The notes under the pieces were generated by a model. It saw only the letters and a list, made by a program, of their open reading frames with translations, was not told the DNA's origin and made no database searches. The position numbers and the translations under genes are program-made. Below are positions 34,834 to 46,876 of a DNA stretch of 64,000 bases, piece after piece. Every line of letters begins with the position of its first letter. The stretch's first letter is position 1. This stretch comes from Morella rubra (Eukaryota; Streptophyta; Magnoliopsida; Fagales; Myricaceae), in NCBI GenBank assembly GCA_003952965.2, contig CM025851.1, positions 28,488,583 through 28,552,582 of the forward strand, in the 5' to 3' direction.

Positions 34834-36350
34834 GGCTTAAATGCACCACATACCCCTGTAGTATTTTTATTTTGCAAAAATGTCTTTGTGGTAAGAAAAG
34901 TTTGTTTTATATCCCTGAGGTAACCTTTCGATTTAAAATATGTCTCTCCGTCTGAGTCCGTTTAAAAACTAACGGTACTAGGTGACGTGGCACGTCTCTC
35001 ACACGTCTGCACCATTTAAAATGTGCCACGTGTTAGTGGGCCTCACAATTTCCAGGTCAGATGCTCAGTCACCTATCACCTATATATCCAGTCATCGTCT
35101 CTTTCCACGTCATTTTAAAAAACTCAATAACCCAAAGAAAAGACTGAACGATGCCATTTTTGTTTTAACTAAAAAAACCCCCAACGTCCCCTACTATTTC
35201 ATCACACCCTATTCTTCCATTAACCATCGGGGAAGAGGAGGGAGCAGAATTTACGAAAAAGCCTTGAAACTCTATGGCACCGTTTTCGTCCTCTTCGTTC
35301 TCATCGGATTCAGGTATGGAATTGAACCAGGCACCGCAAGTGGGAGACATCAAAGGCTCATCGTCATTGGATACTCTCAAGCATTTGGTATTGACATCTC
35401 TGATTTTGAGATTCTCTCTTATGGCTATTATTACTGGTCTTATCTGCTTGGCTGTTGTCTGGGTTCTGGTTTTGGTGGACAGCGACCAAAGAAAGTTCCT
35501 TCCAGGTTGCACTGCACATGGGGCAAATCAAAATTTAGTTCCTTTTGATATGCCAAGAAATGCAATGGAAGTGAAAGATGTGGGAGCATTCGGCCGTGAA
35601 AATGGCTGTTCCATGACTTGTCTTCACGCTCTGTAAATAGATTCGACACCTACTCTGCAAGTAAAAGATTAAAGAAACAATTCATAGAAAGAAATAATTG
35701 TAAAGAACATTCATGATTTAATAAAGAGGAGTTGATGGGAAATGAATATGATTGTACGGGGAAAAGAAAAAAGATGCTTACTTTGGAGAGTCATAAGGTG
35801 GCTTTCAGAAGTGAGAAGCTCGAGGGTGATTTGGGGGAAAGAGGACTGGCGAGCTAGAACAATTTGGGGCTGCTATACTTCTTTGGGGCTGGTTGCGGTT
35901 TTGCATTGGAGTTTTGGGCTATTCTCACAATGCTGCTGGTGAAATGGGGTTAGGGTTCGGGAACAAAATACGCAAAGGGAAATAGGGGAGAAGGGGACAT
36001 TGGGGCTTTTTTAGTTAAAACAAAAATAGTGCCGTTCAGTCTTTTGTTTGGGTTATTGAGTTTTTTAAAATGACGTGGAAAAGAGACGATGACTGGATGT
36101 ATAGGTAGCAGGTGACTGAGCATCTGACCTGGAGACTATGGGGTCCACTGAGACGTGGCATGTTTTAAATGGTGCAGACATGAGGGAGACGTGCCACGTC
36201 ACCTAGTACCGTTAAGTTTTTAAATGGACTCAGACGGAGGGGCATATTTTAAATCGAACGGCTACCTTAGGGATATAAAACAAACTTTTCTTATTCAGGG
36301 ACATTTTTGCAAAATAAAAATACAATAGGGGTATGTGGTGCATTTAAACC
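34834..36350. mobile_element. Mutator-like element with long TIRs, non-autonomous, carrying unidentified internal sequence
   Basis: A 1517-bp element with terminal inverted repeats of about 358 bp (34834-35192 and 35992-36350). It starts GGCTTAAATGCACCACATAC and the complement of its end starts GGTTTAAATGCACCACATAC. It is flanked by a perfect 9-bp duplication TTATTTTTT (34825-34833 and 36351-36359). The internal 800 bp is less AT-rich than its surroundings and contains an open frame at 35274-35636 (120 aa, Ser-rich start, hydrophobic stretch MAIITGLICLAVVWVLVLV). No transposase is present. Long TIRs and a 9-bp duplication define a Mutator-like element; the internal part could be a captured gene fragment. 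Confidence 0.88.
35274..35636 (+). other. Unidentified 120-aa ORF inside the Mutator-like element
   Basis: The ORF starts MAPFSSSSFSSDSG and contains one predicted membrane-spanning stretch at about residues 50-68, followed by a polar tail. I do not recognise the family. Overlapping ORFs on the same strand (34982-35548) and the other strand (35165-35512) weaken the case for any one of them. It could be a captured gene fragment or chance. No start context or promoter evidence favours it. Confidence 0.3.
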
Positions 36351-36538
36351 TTATTTTTTTACCAACTTTCATAAAATTTTATCTTTCTCTTAAAATTTGA
36401 TAAAAACTAATCTACCTCAATTCTCACAACATTTTCAAAAATACCCAAAATCTTAGTTTGCATAGATGGATATAGAAATGGGAAAGAGCCAATGAAGAGG
36501 AAAGCACTAGGCCATGTGACCTGGGGTCATATAATTAA

Positions 36539-37205
36539 GGCTAAATTATTACGTTAGTTTCTTTGATTTAAACGTTTCATAGTTTAGTCATTTCGTCCAC
36601 CTTACTAACAGACGTGCTCACATGATTAAAGCTAACAATAAAACATTAATTAAAATATATAAAAGTATTAATAATTTTTGTTTTCTAGTCTTTTTTTAAT
36701 ATTTATATTTTGACTTTTCTTAACCTCCATTTTTCTATTTATTTTCTTATGGATTTTATTTCAATTTTTCCCTCTTTTTTTTTGGTACCATTTTATAACT
36801 TTTTTTTCTTCCATTTTTTGTATTTTTCTGTATTCTCCGAATTTGATTTTCATTTTCATACTTTATTTCAATTTTTGTCTCTTTCTTTTGTATTTTTCAG
36901 TTAATTATTTAGTATTTGAATTTTTTCAAATATTTTTTTAAGATTCAAAACTTTGTAGAGCTTTTTTTTTTCTTTATATTTTTCTCTTACTTAGATAAAA
37001 TTTTATATTTTTTTAATTTATTTTAATAATATATCGAAATTTTTTATTGTTATTGTTACCCTAGTCAACACTTCGGTTAATAAGGTGGATGGAATGACTA
37101 ACTTGAGGAAAAAGTCTCTACCCGAGAATCTCTATAGGGAAAAATTTAATTCCGAAATTAAATTAAGAAAGTGTCAACCACAAAGCCTAAAGGAATAATT
37201 TAGCC
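36539..37205. mobile_element. Mutator-like/foldback element, 667 bp
   Basis: Starts GGCTAAATTATTACGTT and the complement of its end starts GGCTAAATTATTCCTTT. It is flanked by 9-mers TATAATTAA (36530-36538) and TATAATCAA (37206-37214), one mismatch apart. Inner inverted homology includes TTAGTCATTTCGTCCACCTT near 36583 against its complement near 37084-37103. The interior is T-rich with no credible gene. Its terminal motif links it to the element at 19321-20251. Confidence 0.8.
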
Positions 37206-37214
37206 TATAATCAA

Positions 37215-37621
37215 ATGAGCTGAAAAGAAAAATTTGAGAGTTCCACTTTAAAAATAAAGATGGTCCCTATCTAATCTATTAAAGAAAGCCTAAATTAAAT
37301 TTTCTGCATAGGGCTTCAGATCAGGATATTTTAGTTGGATCGCTACCATTAATTTGGAGTATTAATTATATATGCACACTATAAACAATATAAAAAAGGA
37401 GAATGATTTTAAGCGCTAGTCTTGTAATTTCACATTAAGAACATTGTGATGCCATGGCCCCGATATCCTAGCTCTACTCACCGTGCAAACATTCAACTTA
37501 TTACAATACAATGTAATGCATGTCTCATATATATTGCTGTTTGGTAGATGAAAAAATAGTTTGCACAGCAATAAATAGTTTTATGTTATGAATATTATCA
37601 TTATGGGTTATTATGGATCAC
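37215..37621. other. Spacer before the copia element
   Basis: No gene or repeat was recognised in this AT-rich stretch. Confidence 0.45.
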
Positions 37622-38073
37622 CGTTACATTTTATTATCCCCAACCGTTAGTTTTCCCACCATTATATACCTTTTTAATTTTTTTAAAATTCCTTTAATTT
37701 CTATGTATCTCCCTTATGCCTATATAAATGGGTATTTAGATGAGTTGTATACACAATAATATTAAGAATACATCATAATTCTTGAAGAACTATTTCTATA
37801 TTTCTCTCTTTGTCACGTTTTCTAGATCATATTGTTCTTTATTTTACAACACGTTATCAGCACGAAACTCTACTGATCGTGAAGGAAGTACTTGAAATTA
37901 CAAGAGAAGGACGTGTACTTTCTTGTTGCAAAAAGTTCATTTATGAAGTCAAAGGAAGTTGCATATTTTTATATCTTTTCACAAGCTTGTGGTAAGTTTA
38001 TTCGATTTGACATTTTCTTCTTTGTTGATTTGTGTAATTGGATTAGAAACTTATTCATCCGTTGCTTGTTATA

Positions 38074-39104
38074 GATCATGTTGAATCTTGCAAAACTTGA
38101 ATTCGTAGCTTTTGATATTTCGGGCAACAATTATCTCTCATGGGTCTTTGATGCTGAAATTCATCTTGATGCTAAGAATCTTGGAAATACTATTTGAGAG
38201 GAAAATGATGCATCCCTGCAGGATCGCGCCAAAGCAATGATTTTCTTACGCCATCATCTCCATGAAGAATTGAAATCTAAATATCTTATGGTAAAAGATC
38301 CCTTATTTTATGGAATAATTTAAAGGAGAGATATGAGCACCAGAAGTCTGTAATCCTCCCAAAGCTTGATATAATTGGATGCACCTGAGGTTGCAAGATT
38401 TTAAATTTGTTTGTGAGTATAATTTTACTTTGTTTAAAATCACTTCACAGTTAATTCTGTGTGGAGAAAATGTCACTGAAAAAGACATGTTGGAGAAAAC
38501 ATTCACTACTTTTCATGCCTCGAATATGCTCCTACAGCAGCAATATCGAGAGCCAAAGTTCATGAAATATTCTGAACTAATTTCTTGTCTTCTTTTGGCT
38601 GAACAAAATAATGAGCTTTTGATGAAAAATCATCAGTCCTAACCAACTGGTTCTCAACCATTCCCTAAAGTGAATGAGACATCTTTTCAGAAAAGAACTA
38701 CAGTTGTGGTCGTGGTTGGGGAAAGAATAAAAAAGGGAAAACAACACCACCAGAAGTGGAATAACAATTCTTCAACACCGAACCACCAGAAGTGGGGAAA
38801 TGCCAAACAAGAAAAAGGCAAAAGGTTACAGAATAAACCGTCAAAGAATTATGAAGAAAAATGCTATCGGTGTGGGATGAATGGGCATTGGTCTCGTACT
38901 TGTCGTACGTCAAAGCACTTGGTGGATCTGTACCAAGCCTCTCTGAATGGGAAAGGAAAAGAAACGAATTTTGTTGATCATAATAATTTTCTTGATAGTT
39001 TTGACGGAGTTGATGTTATTCATCTTGATGTTTCGAATTTCTTTGAAGATCCTACTGGAAAAATTGATCATTTGATTGGCGATGGAAATGTTATCATAAA
39101 TTAA
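38074..39104 (+). pseudogene. Copia gag remnant with intact CCHC zinc knuckle
   Basis: The first half (38074-38640) resembles the copia gag domain but is broken by stops. The second part (38670-39104, 144 aa) is open and contains an intact zinc knuckle, CYRCGMNGHWSRTC (Cys65, Cys68, His73, Cys78 of that ORF). Its role was RNA binding in the virus-like particle. No full-length frame remains. Confidence 0.85.
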
Positions 39105-39267
39105 TGTATTTTCTTTATGATGAAATAAAATGTTAGAAGCTTTTACGAAAAATGTTGGAATAAATTAATGTATTCTCTTCATGATGAAATAAAATGTTAT
39201 AACTTTCTTTTCATATTCTTATGTGTTAGTGATGATTAATATATATATTTTATATGTGTGAAGCAAC

Positions 39268-39714
39268 ATGGATTCATCTAATGCATTGATTCACTCCAAG
39301 ATGGTCAAGGATGATTTTTGTTTGGCAGACAGTGCAACAACGCATACAATCTTGAAAGAGAAAAAATATTTTCAATACTTAACATTATCTACTGCATGTG
39401 TCAACACCATATCAGGTTCTACAAATCTGATTGAAGGCTCCGGAAGAGCCTATATTATGCTCCCTGAAGGAACAAATTTGTGTATTGACGAGGCATTATA
39501 TTCTTCTAAATCTAGAAGAAATTTACTCAGTTTTAAGGATATACATTTCAATGGTTATCACATTGAAACTAATAATGAAGACAGTGAAGAATTTCTTTAT
39601 ATTACCTCTAAAGTATCGGGCCAGAAGCTCATACTAGAAAAACTGTCTGCTTTCTCTTTCGGATTATATTATACGACCATAAGAATAGTTGAATCAAATA
39701 TTGTAATGCACTAG
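39268..39714 (+). pseudogene. Copia aspartic protease remnant
   Basis: The ORF carries FCLADSATTHTI, where the catalytic D-S/T-G motif of copia proteases is changed to D-S-A. The context (LADSATTH, then RRNLLSFKDI) matches the protease to pre-integrase region. It is separated from gag and integrase by stops. Confidence 0.82.
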
Positions 39715-39752
39715 AAGTGCAAGACGCACCAGAAGTGCTCTGATCCAAAGAC

Positions 39753-40515
39753 ATTTATACTTTGGCATGATCGACTTGGACATCTAGGATCTATAATGAT
39801 ACGTCGAATTATTGAGAATTCACATGGACATCCTTTAAAGAATCAAAAGATTCTTTTACCAAGTGATTATTCTTGTAGTTCATGTTCTCAAGGAAAATTT
39901 ATTATTAAACCATCTCTCTCAAAGGTAGTTGTTGAGTCTCCATCATTTTTACAAAGAATTCAGGGAGATATTTGTGGACCAATTCATCCCTCGTGTGGAC
40001 CATTTAGATATTTCATGGTTTTAATTGATGCATCTACTAGATGGTCACATGTTTGCCTTCTTTCTACTCGAAATGTTGCATTTGCTCGACTTCTTGCTCA
40101 AATTATTAGACTAAGAGCACAATTTCCTGATCATCCTATTAAGAGCATTCGATTAGATAATGTTGCTGAATTTTCATCTCAGGCTTTTAATAACTATTGT
40201 GTATCTATTGGAATTGATGTTGAATATTCCATTCCTCATGTTCATACTCAAAATGGTTTAGCTGAATCTTTCATAAAAAGACTTCAGTTAATTGCTCGAC
40301 CTTTGCTTATGAGAACAAAGTTACCAGTTTCTGCTTGGGACATGCTATTTTACATGCTGCATCACTGGTACGGATTAGACCAACTGCTTATCATAAATAT
40401 TCTCCTCTTCAACTTGCTTTTGGTCAACCTCCGAATATCTCTCATCTTCGAATTTTTGGTTCTCATCTATGTTCCAATTTCACCCACTCAACGCACTAAA
40501 ATGGTCCTCACTTAG
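39753..40515 (+). pseudogene. Copia integrase remnant
   Basis: A pre-integrase zinc finger (WHDRLGHL, then CSSCSQGK) is followed by the integrase core. In the 39796-40515 ORF the three acidic catalytic positions are Asp58 (QGDICGP), Asp121 (RLDN) and Glu157 (GLAES). The last two are separated by 35 residues, the D35E spacing. The triad is intact but the frame drifts after about residue 185. The histidine half of the finger is separated from the core ORF by frame breaks. Confidence 0.88.
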
Positions 40516-41162
40516 ACTTGGTATTTATGTTGGTTTTGATTCTCCATCCATTATTAGATATCTTGAACCATTAACTAATGATATTTTTAAAGCACGATTT
40601 TGATGACTGTCATTTTGATGAGACCATTTTTCCACCATTGGGTGGTGAAAAGTTGTTGTCTGAAGCACGACATGAGATTACTTGGAATAATTCGATGTTA
40701 TCTCATTTTGATCCTCAAACCAATCAATGTGAACTTGAAGTTCAAAAGATCATTCATTTGCAAGATATTGCAAATCAATTACCAGATGTGTTTATAGATA
40801 ATAAGAGGTTGTGAAATCATACATCCTAGCTGCTAATATCCCTGCACGGATTAATGTTCCTGAAGAACAACAAGTAGCAAATGAATCAAATACACGCTTG
40901 AGGCGTGGTAGACCTCTGGGTGCTAAAGATAAAATTCTCGAAAGCGGAAGACACAAAAGAAAGAAATTGGTGCTCCTGAAGAGACCATTCCCACAATACA
41001 AGAAATAAAATTGAATAATCTATCTCCTGAAGAAAAATCTCTTGGAAAACAATTTCATGAAATAGAATCTCTTGAAGAGATAGTCCAAGAAGTGGCAACT
41101 CCCAAAGAAATAACTCCTGAAGAGGAAAAGGTACCTAAAATAATGAGATCTCAATACATTAT

Positions 41163-42332
41163 GTGAGTACAAGAGAAATGTTGGATAGAAACAAAATTGT
41201 TATCAACAACATATTTTCATTCAAAATTGCTTTTGACATTACCAGAAGTAATGATGAAATTGAACCACAATCTGTCGAAGAATGTCGACGTAGAAATGAT
41301 TGGCCAATGTGGAAAGAAGCAATCCAGGCAGAGTTAAACTCTCTAGCCAAACGTGAAGTATTTGGACCTGTAGTCCAGACACCTGAAGATGTCATGCCTG
41401 TTGGATATAAGTGGGTATTTGTGTGAAAACGTAATGAGAAAAATGAAGTCGTGAGATATAAAGCACAACTTGTCGCACAAAGGTTTCTCATAGAGACCCG
41501 GGATTGATTATGAAGAGACTTAATGGATTCAATTACATTCAAATTTTTAATCAGCTTAGTAGTCACAGAAAAATTAGATATGCGATTAATGGATGTCGTG
41601 ACTGCATACTTATATGGTTCATTAGACCATGATATATACATGAAAATCCTTGAAGGATTTAAAATGCCTGAAGCATGTAATTCTACATCTAAAAGCATGT
41701 ACTCTATCAAGTTGCAAAAATCTCTATATAGGTTAAAACAATCCGAGCGCATGTGGTATCATCGTCTTAGTGAATACCTCATGAAGCAAGGATATGAGAA
41801 TAATATACTTTACCCGTGTGTTTTTATCAAGAAATCAAAATCCGGATTCGTAATAATTGAAGTATATGTTGATGATTTAAATCTTGTGGGGACTCCAGCA
41901 GAGCTCACAAAGACTGCAAATTGTTTAAAAAGTGAATTTGAAATGAAAGATCTTGGAAAAACTAAATTTTGTCTCAGCCTGCAGCTTGAGCATTTTCCAA
42001 GTGGAATTTTTGTCCATCAATCGACATATACTGAAAAAGTCTTGAAGCACTTTTATATGGATAAAGCTCATCCTTTGAGTACTCCAATGGTTGTGCGATC
42101 ACTAGATGTGAAAAAAGATCCATTCCATCCTAAAGACGAAGAAGAAGAGATTCTTGGTCCTGAAGTACCATATCTCAGTGCAGTTGGTGCCTTAATGTAC
42201 CTTGCAAATTGCACTCGTCCTGATATAACATTTGCAGTTAATTTGCTTGCTAGATATAGTTCTGCACCAACTCGAGACATTGGAATGGAGTCAAACAAGT
42301 ATTACGTTATCTCCGAGGCACCACTGACATAG
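41163..42332 (+). pseudogene. Copia reverse transcriptase remnant
   Basis: The region begins with the WPMWKEAIQAE motif and continues with the fingers/palm (MDVVTAYLYGSLD) and the catalytic YVDDLNLVG box. After 41426 a stop and frameshift interrupt the domain; the larger downstream part is the 269-aa ORF at 41523-42332. The YVDD box is intact. The end (ANCTRPDITFAVNLLARYS) leads into RNase H. Confidence 0.9.
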
Positions 42333-42364
42333 GATTATATTATCCAAAAGAATCAACCGCTCAG

Positions 42365-42867
42365 TTGGTTGGTTTTGCAGATGCAGGCTATTTATCTGAT
42401 CCACATAAAGGACGATTGCAAACTGGATATTTATTTACCTATGGAGGTACTGCCATTTCATGGAGATCCATCAAACAAACAATATCTGCTACCTCTTCGA
42501 ATCACTCTGAAATAATTACAATTCATGAGGCAAGTGGGAATGTGTTTGGTTGAAATCATTGATTCAACATATTCAAGAAAAATGTGGTCTTCGATCAGTT
42601 AAAGGCAGTCCGACAATTTTGTATGAAGACAATGTTGCTTGCATCACACAGATCAGAGAGGGTTACATTAAAGGTGATAGAACCAAGCATATTTCACCTA
42701 AATTCTTTTATACTCATAAACTCCAGAATAGCAGTGGAATTGATGTCAAGCAGATTCGTTCAAGTGACAATTTGGTATATTTATTCACCAAATCATTACC
42801 AACCTTAACATTCAAGAAGCTTGTGCACAACATTAGAATGCGACGTCTCAAAGATTTTTCAACATGA
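42365..42867 (+). pseudogene. Copia RNase H remnant
   Basis: Two ORFs cover the domain: 42365-42553 has FADAGYLSDP and SWRSIKQTISATSSNHSE, and 42550-42867 has LYEDNVACI and the DRTKHISPKFF region. The acidic positions of copia RNase H are visible. A stop separates the two parts. Confidence 0.88.
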
Positions 42868-43333
42868 AGCTAATCGTCCTTTTGAGAGGGAGTCTTCTAT
42901 ATTGGTACAGATTGTACTCTTTTTCCTTCGCTAAGGTTTTGTCCCATTGGGTTTTCCTTTGCAAGGTTTTAATGAGGCAATCTTTTACCACTCAAAGGTA
43001 CACACGAATAATGTACTCTTTTTTCCTTTGCCATTGATTTTTTCCCACTGGGTTTTTCCTTGGCAAGGTATTCGTTGTGTATGGTCATCTAAGGGGGATC
43101 GTTATACCTTTTTATTATCTCCAACTGTTAGTTTTCCCACCATTATGTACCCTTTTAATTCTGTTTAAATTCCTTTCAATTCTATGTATCTCCCCTATGC
43201 CTATATAAATAGGTATTGAAGTGAGTTGTATACACAAAAATATTAAGAATACATCATAGTTCCTAAAGAACTATTTCTCTCTTTCTCTCTTTGTTACGCT
43301 TTGTAGATCGTATTGTTCTTTTGTTTTACAACA

Positions 43334-44204
43334 TTTTAAAGATAACAGTGGATAGCAAATAAATCTTCTGACATAACCAGCGAAACACAGCCTAGTAAAA
43401 AACCAGACTGCAGCACCATTCACTCAGATTCCTTAAGTCACACAGCATCTTCCACAGAAGCCACATCTTCACTGAAGACAGTAAACATGGAGTATCCATC
43501 AACTTGCACTATGAGCAGCCTCAGTGATTTATGAATCATATCATATTTTCATAGCATTCTGCTCTTTCAATCACCAAACATAATAGAGTACTTCACAGTG
43601 GGAGACCAGTATATTATCTATACCACACAAATAGCTTACTCGAAGATGCAGTCAATCTACAAGAAAATTCATCTGGTGAGGAGTATGCACTACCTCTGCT
43701 ATGCAGATTCATAAGATACTCCTAATATCAAACATAATTTTTGTTAAAATAGTTAGAAAATTCAAAGCATAAGAAATTTGTTTTTTTCTTTAAGAGCTTC
43801 AAATTAGGGAATTGGACACATTGAGGAATCCACCTGCTAGCTGCTAGGGAACTGGGATCTATGGGCAATTCACCTGTAATTGACTAAGAAACAAAAGAAA
43901 CAGAGGATATTAGATTAATTTGAAAGAGACCTTGGAATGCGGAAGGTAAACTATTATATATGGAGATTTGGTGCAAAAGATGTCCAAGAAGAGATTGGAT
44001 GCAACCTTTTAAAGTAAAGATATTTGTTGACTGAATGGTTAGAGAAGAGTACACGTGAAGCAATTTTTAGTAAATAAAAATGTAACTTATTAACATCTGT
44101 GCGGTAATATTAGTCCATCGTATCGATGAAATAAGTATTTCACATCAATCAATGTTACCTTTATTTAACATGCGTGCGTACCTTCCTCTGTATAATGTGT
44201 TGTA
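43334..44204. other. Spacer between copia element and LRR remnant
   Basis: No gene, RNA or repeat was recognised. It could include the 3' flank of the minus-strand LRR gene. Confidence 0.45.
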
Positions 44205-46043
44205 TGGTGGTATTAAAATCTCCCACCATAAACTGAAACTTTCCAGATTCAATAAAAACTCCCTGTAGCTCTTGGGTTTCCGTAGTTGTTGAAACAAACA
44301 TCTTCAATTTGTTGCATCCAACTATAGTGAGGTTCTTTAGAGATAGCTACTCAGAAGCATTAGCTTCGACGCAAAAACACTCTGAGCTTTGGTATATTTT
44401 CGAGTGAAAGAGTATTCACTTAAGAGAATGCAATTGCATTTGTTTTCTCTTCATCTCCTAATCCTTTTGTAAGGATTTCTTCCATTTCTTTGCATTCTTC
44501 ATTTTATTTTCTCCAATTTCACAAGAAGTTTCGCAATGGATGGTGAGAACAAGTGTTTCAGACTATCACATCCATCCACGTTTAAAATTCTCAAGTTATA
44601 GAAGCCTGTAATTTCAAGTGCACCCTTCTTCCATATGTGCAATAACTTTGATGAATCTCTTATCTGCAATTGTGTCAAGTTATTGAACACCTTGCTTTCC
44701 TCGATATGTAACTTTGAGTTGAAATATCACTTCCAATGAATCACAACGTCGTACTTCAAGTTCTTCTAGATTCTGCAGGCCCTTAGTCAAGTTGGAGGGA
44801 ATATAAGCCCAGTACATGTTCTCTTTTTGATTGTTTGTATCATTCGCAGTTGGCTCTTCTTGCTTCATCAATGGAACCTACCAAAAAGTAAATGAAACTA
44901 TGAAGGAATATAGAAATATTCGGGAAATAATTAATGAACATATTTCAAAGAGGCTAATAGGGGGAAATTTTTATTTTTGACAAATGTGATCGAACAACGT
45001 CTAAGAATATTGGAATCTATGAATGTGAATGTTGTCTTTTCTAGAGGGACATATGCATGAATATTGAATTGCTACTATATATATTATTTACCTCATTGTT
45101 GATTAGAGGTGCAATCTTTGTCCCTGAAAGTCGAGTTCAATCCCTCTTATGGAGGAGCTTCCTCGGAATTCCTTGGTGGTACCTCGATCTGAAAATACAG
45201 CCGGACCGTAATTTTTGCGACGTGGTACACATTCAATGCATCAACTGAGAAAACCTGGAGAGTCCTGTATTGAGCAGGAGCCAAGACTAGGCTCTTGGGA
45301 TTTAATTTTGATTCAATACACATTCCGCATCATGATGCTCTTGATGGATGGCCACTCAAACAAATAGGCTGCCTCTTCTTCTCCATCTTCTTTCCTTTTT
45401 GAATAATGGTTTCTATCAAATTGCAGTCTTCTATTGATACGCGTTGAGTTGCACCAAGAGCCACGATAGAAGCAGAGAACAAATATTCAAGGCCTTTACA
45501 TATCAAGACTTCAATTCTTATCAGGTTTTGAAAACCCTGAAATCCTCTTGGAATGTTCTTCCATACGTATGTCCAATGCATCTAACGAAGTTATCTCCAG
45601 AGATTTCAATTGAGCGAGTACTCTGATTTGTTGGTGATCATCCTTGACTGTTAGTCCCTCGAGATCAAATAGGACTTCTAGTGAAGGGCAAACACCCACT
45701 TCAAGGCGTTCTAAATTGGGAACCCAAAAAATTGTAGTGGATGAAAATAGTTTACGAGAGATGGAGGTTGATCCAAGAAAGGATCCACTATGATTGGCTT
45801 TGTCTTCTTCATTTGTGCTGTACAATTCAATCTGTAGAACACAACATGCACTGAAATGTTAGAATATCATGAATAACTTTCAATCATTTCACAACTTTCC
45901 TTTGCAAGAGCAAAGCACTAAGTTATGCATGCCCGAGATTTTTTTATTTTGAATATCTTTTAATCAAGATAAGAACTAAAAGCATCACATATCTGACCCT
46001 GACCCTCCAGCTTTTTCACCGAGGAAGTGACATAATGTGACTC

Positions 46044-46339
46044 ATGAAGGGGGCTCGCTTGGAGCTTGTCAATGGGTCCAGAAGAAGGAACTCCCGGTGG
46101 AAGGTTTTGTTAGCAAAGAAATTCAAGATATCAGAACTGCTTTGCAGAGCAACCCAAAATGGAAGCTGATTTAGATCTCACTGAGCCAAAACAATCTAGC
46201 TCACTCCCTGGCCAAGTGGGCTTTCAGAAAATAGTTCTTTTGGATTATTTTCTATTTCCAATTTTCTTCTGTTTCTGCTTAATTGTGATGTAAGAGACCC
46301 TATTTAGCCCTCTATGGGCCGTTGCCAAGAAAAAAAAGG
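46044..46339 (+). mobile_element. 5'-truncated L1-type LINE fragment with 15-bp TSD
   Basis: A 296-bp insertion flanked by a perfect 15-bp duplication GACATAATGTGACTC (46029-46043 and 46340-46354). It encodes the C-terminal end of an L1 RNase H-like domain (QDIRTALQSNPKW..., then NNLAHSLAKWAF) and ends GTTGCCAAG plus an A tract. Truncation, A-tail and duplication length fit target-primed L1 insertion. It lies in an intron of the LRR remnant, in opposite orientation. Confidence 0.9.
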
Positions 46340-46876
46340 GACATAATGTGACTCGTTGAGACATTCTCAGTAACGTTATTCCTGGGCAATCTAATGTTCA
46401 TAAAATCTTACTTATCCAAAAAATAGAGAGAGAGAGAGAAAGAGGAAAAGGAAAGAAAAAACTCGTACCTCAGCTCCATTCATCGTGGGTTGCGTGGCCT
46501 TAGCATGACTATCCATGGTTTTAGAGAATCCAGTTAACCTGGGTAGGTCCAACAGCCACAAATGCGTTAACTTTGGTAACTGGATGACGTAAACAACTTT
46601 CTCATCACATCCTGCTTCTTTAGTTAAAATTTTCTTAGAGAGAGTAGGATTTATTCACTATGTTATGCAGTTACACTCGAGTTGGGGTGGAAGCTGAGGT
46701 GGAAGTCTGTTAGTGGCTGTTATGTATTTGTTATTTGTCTATAAGTAGGCTTGTATACTATTGTTCATTCTTTACGTCAATACACAGAAGTTATCTAATC
46801 TCTTGTCTCTACTTTTTTGTTATTGGCACTCTATTATTCAATTCACTAAAATGTTTAACATGGTATCAAAGCGTAA

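Larger units (their letters stand above)
37622..43333 (+). mobile_element. Ty1/copia LTR retrotransposon, near full length, inactive
   Basis: LTRs of about 230 bp lie at 37622-37851 and 43100-43333; both contain CTATGTATCTCCC and end TTTTACAACA. A primer-binding-like sequence CGTTATCAGCACGA follows the 5' LTR, and a polypurine tract AAGGGGGAT precedes the 3' LTR. Between them the order is gag, protease, integrase, reverse transcriptase, RNase H, the copia order. Several stops and frameshifts interrupt the frame, so it is dead. LTR starts read CGTTA rather than TGTTA. No matching target-site duplication is visible. Confidence 0.92.

Noticed and set aside
37612-43343. Target-site duplication for the large copia element
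   Set aside because: The five bases before 37622 (ATCAC) and after 43333 (TTTTA) do not match.
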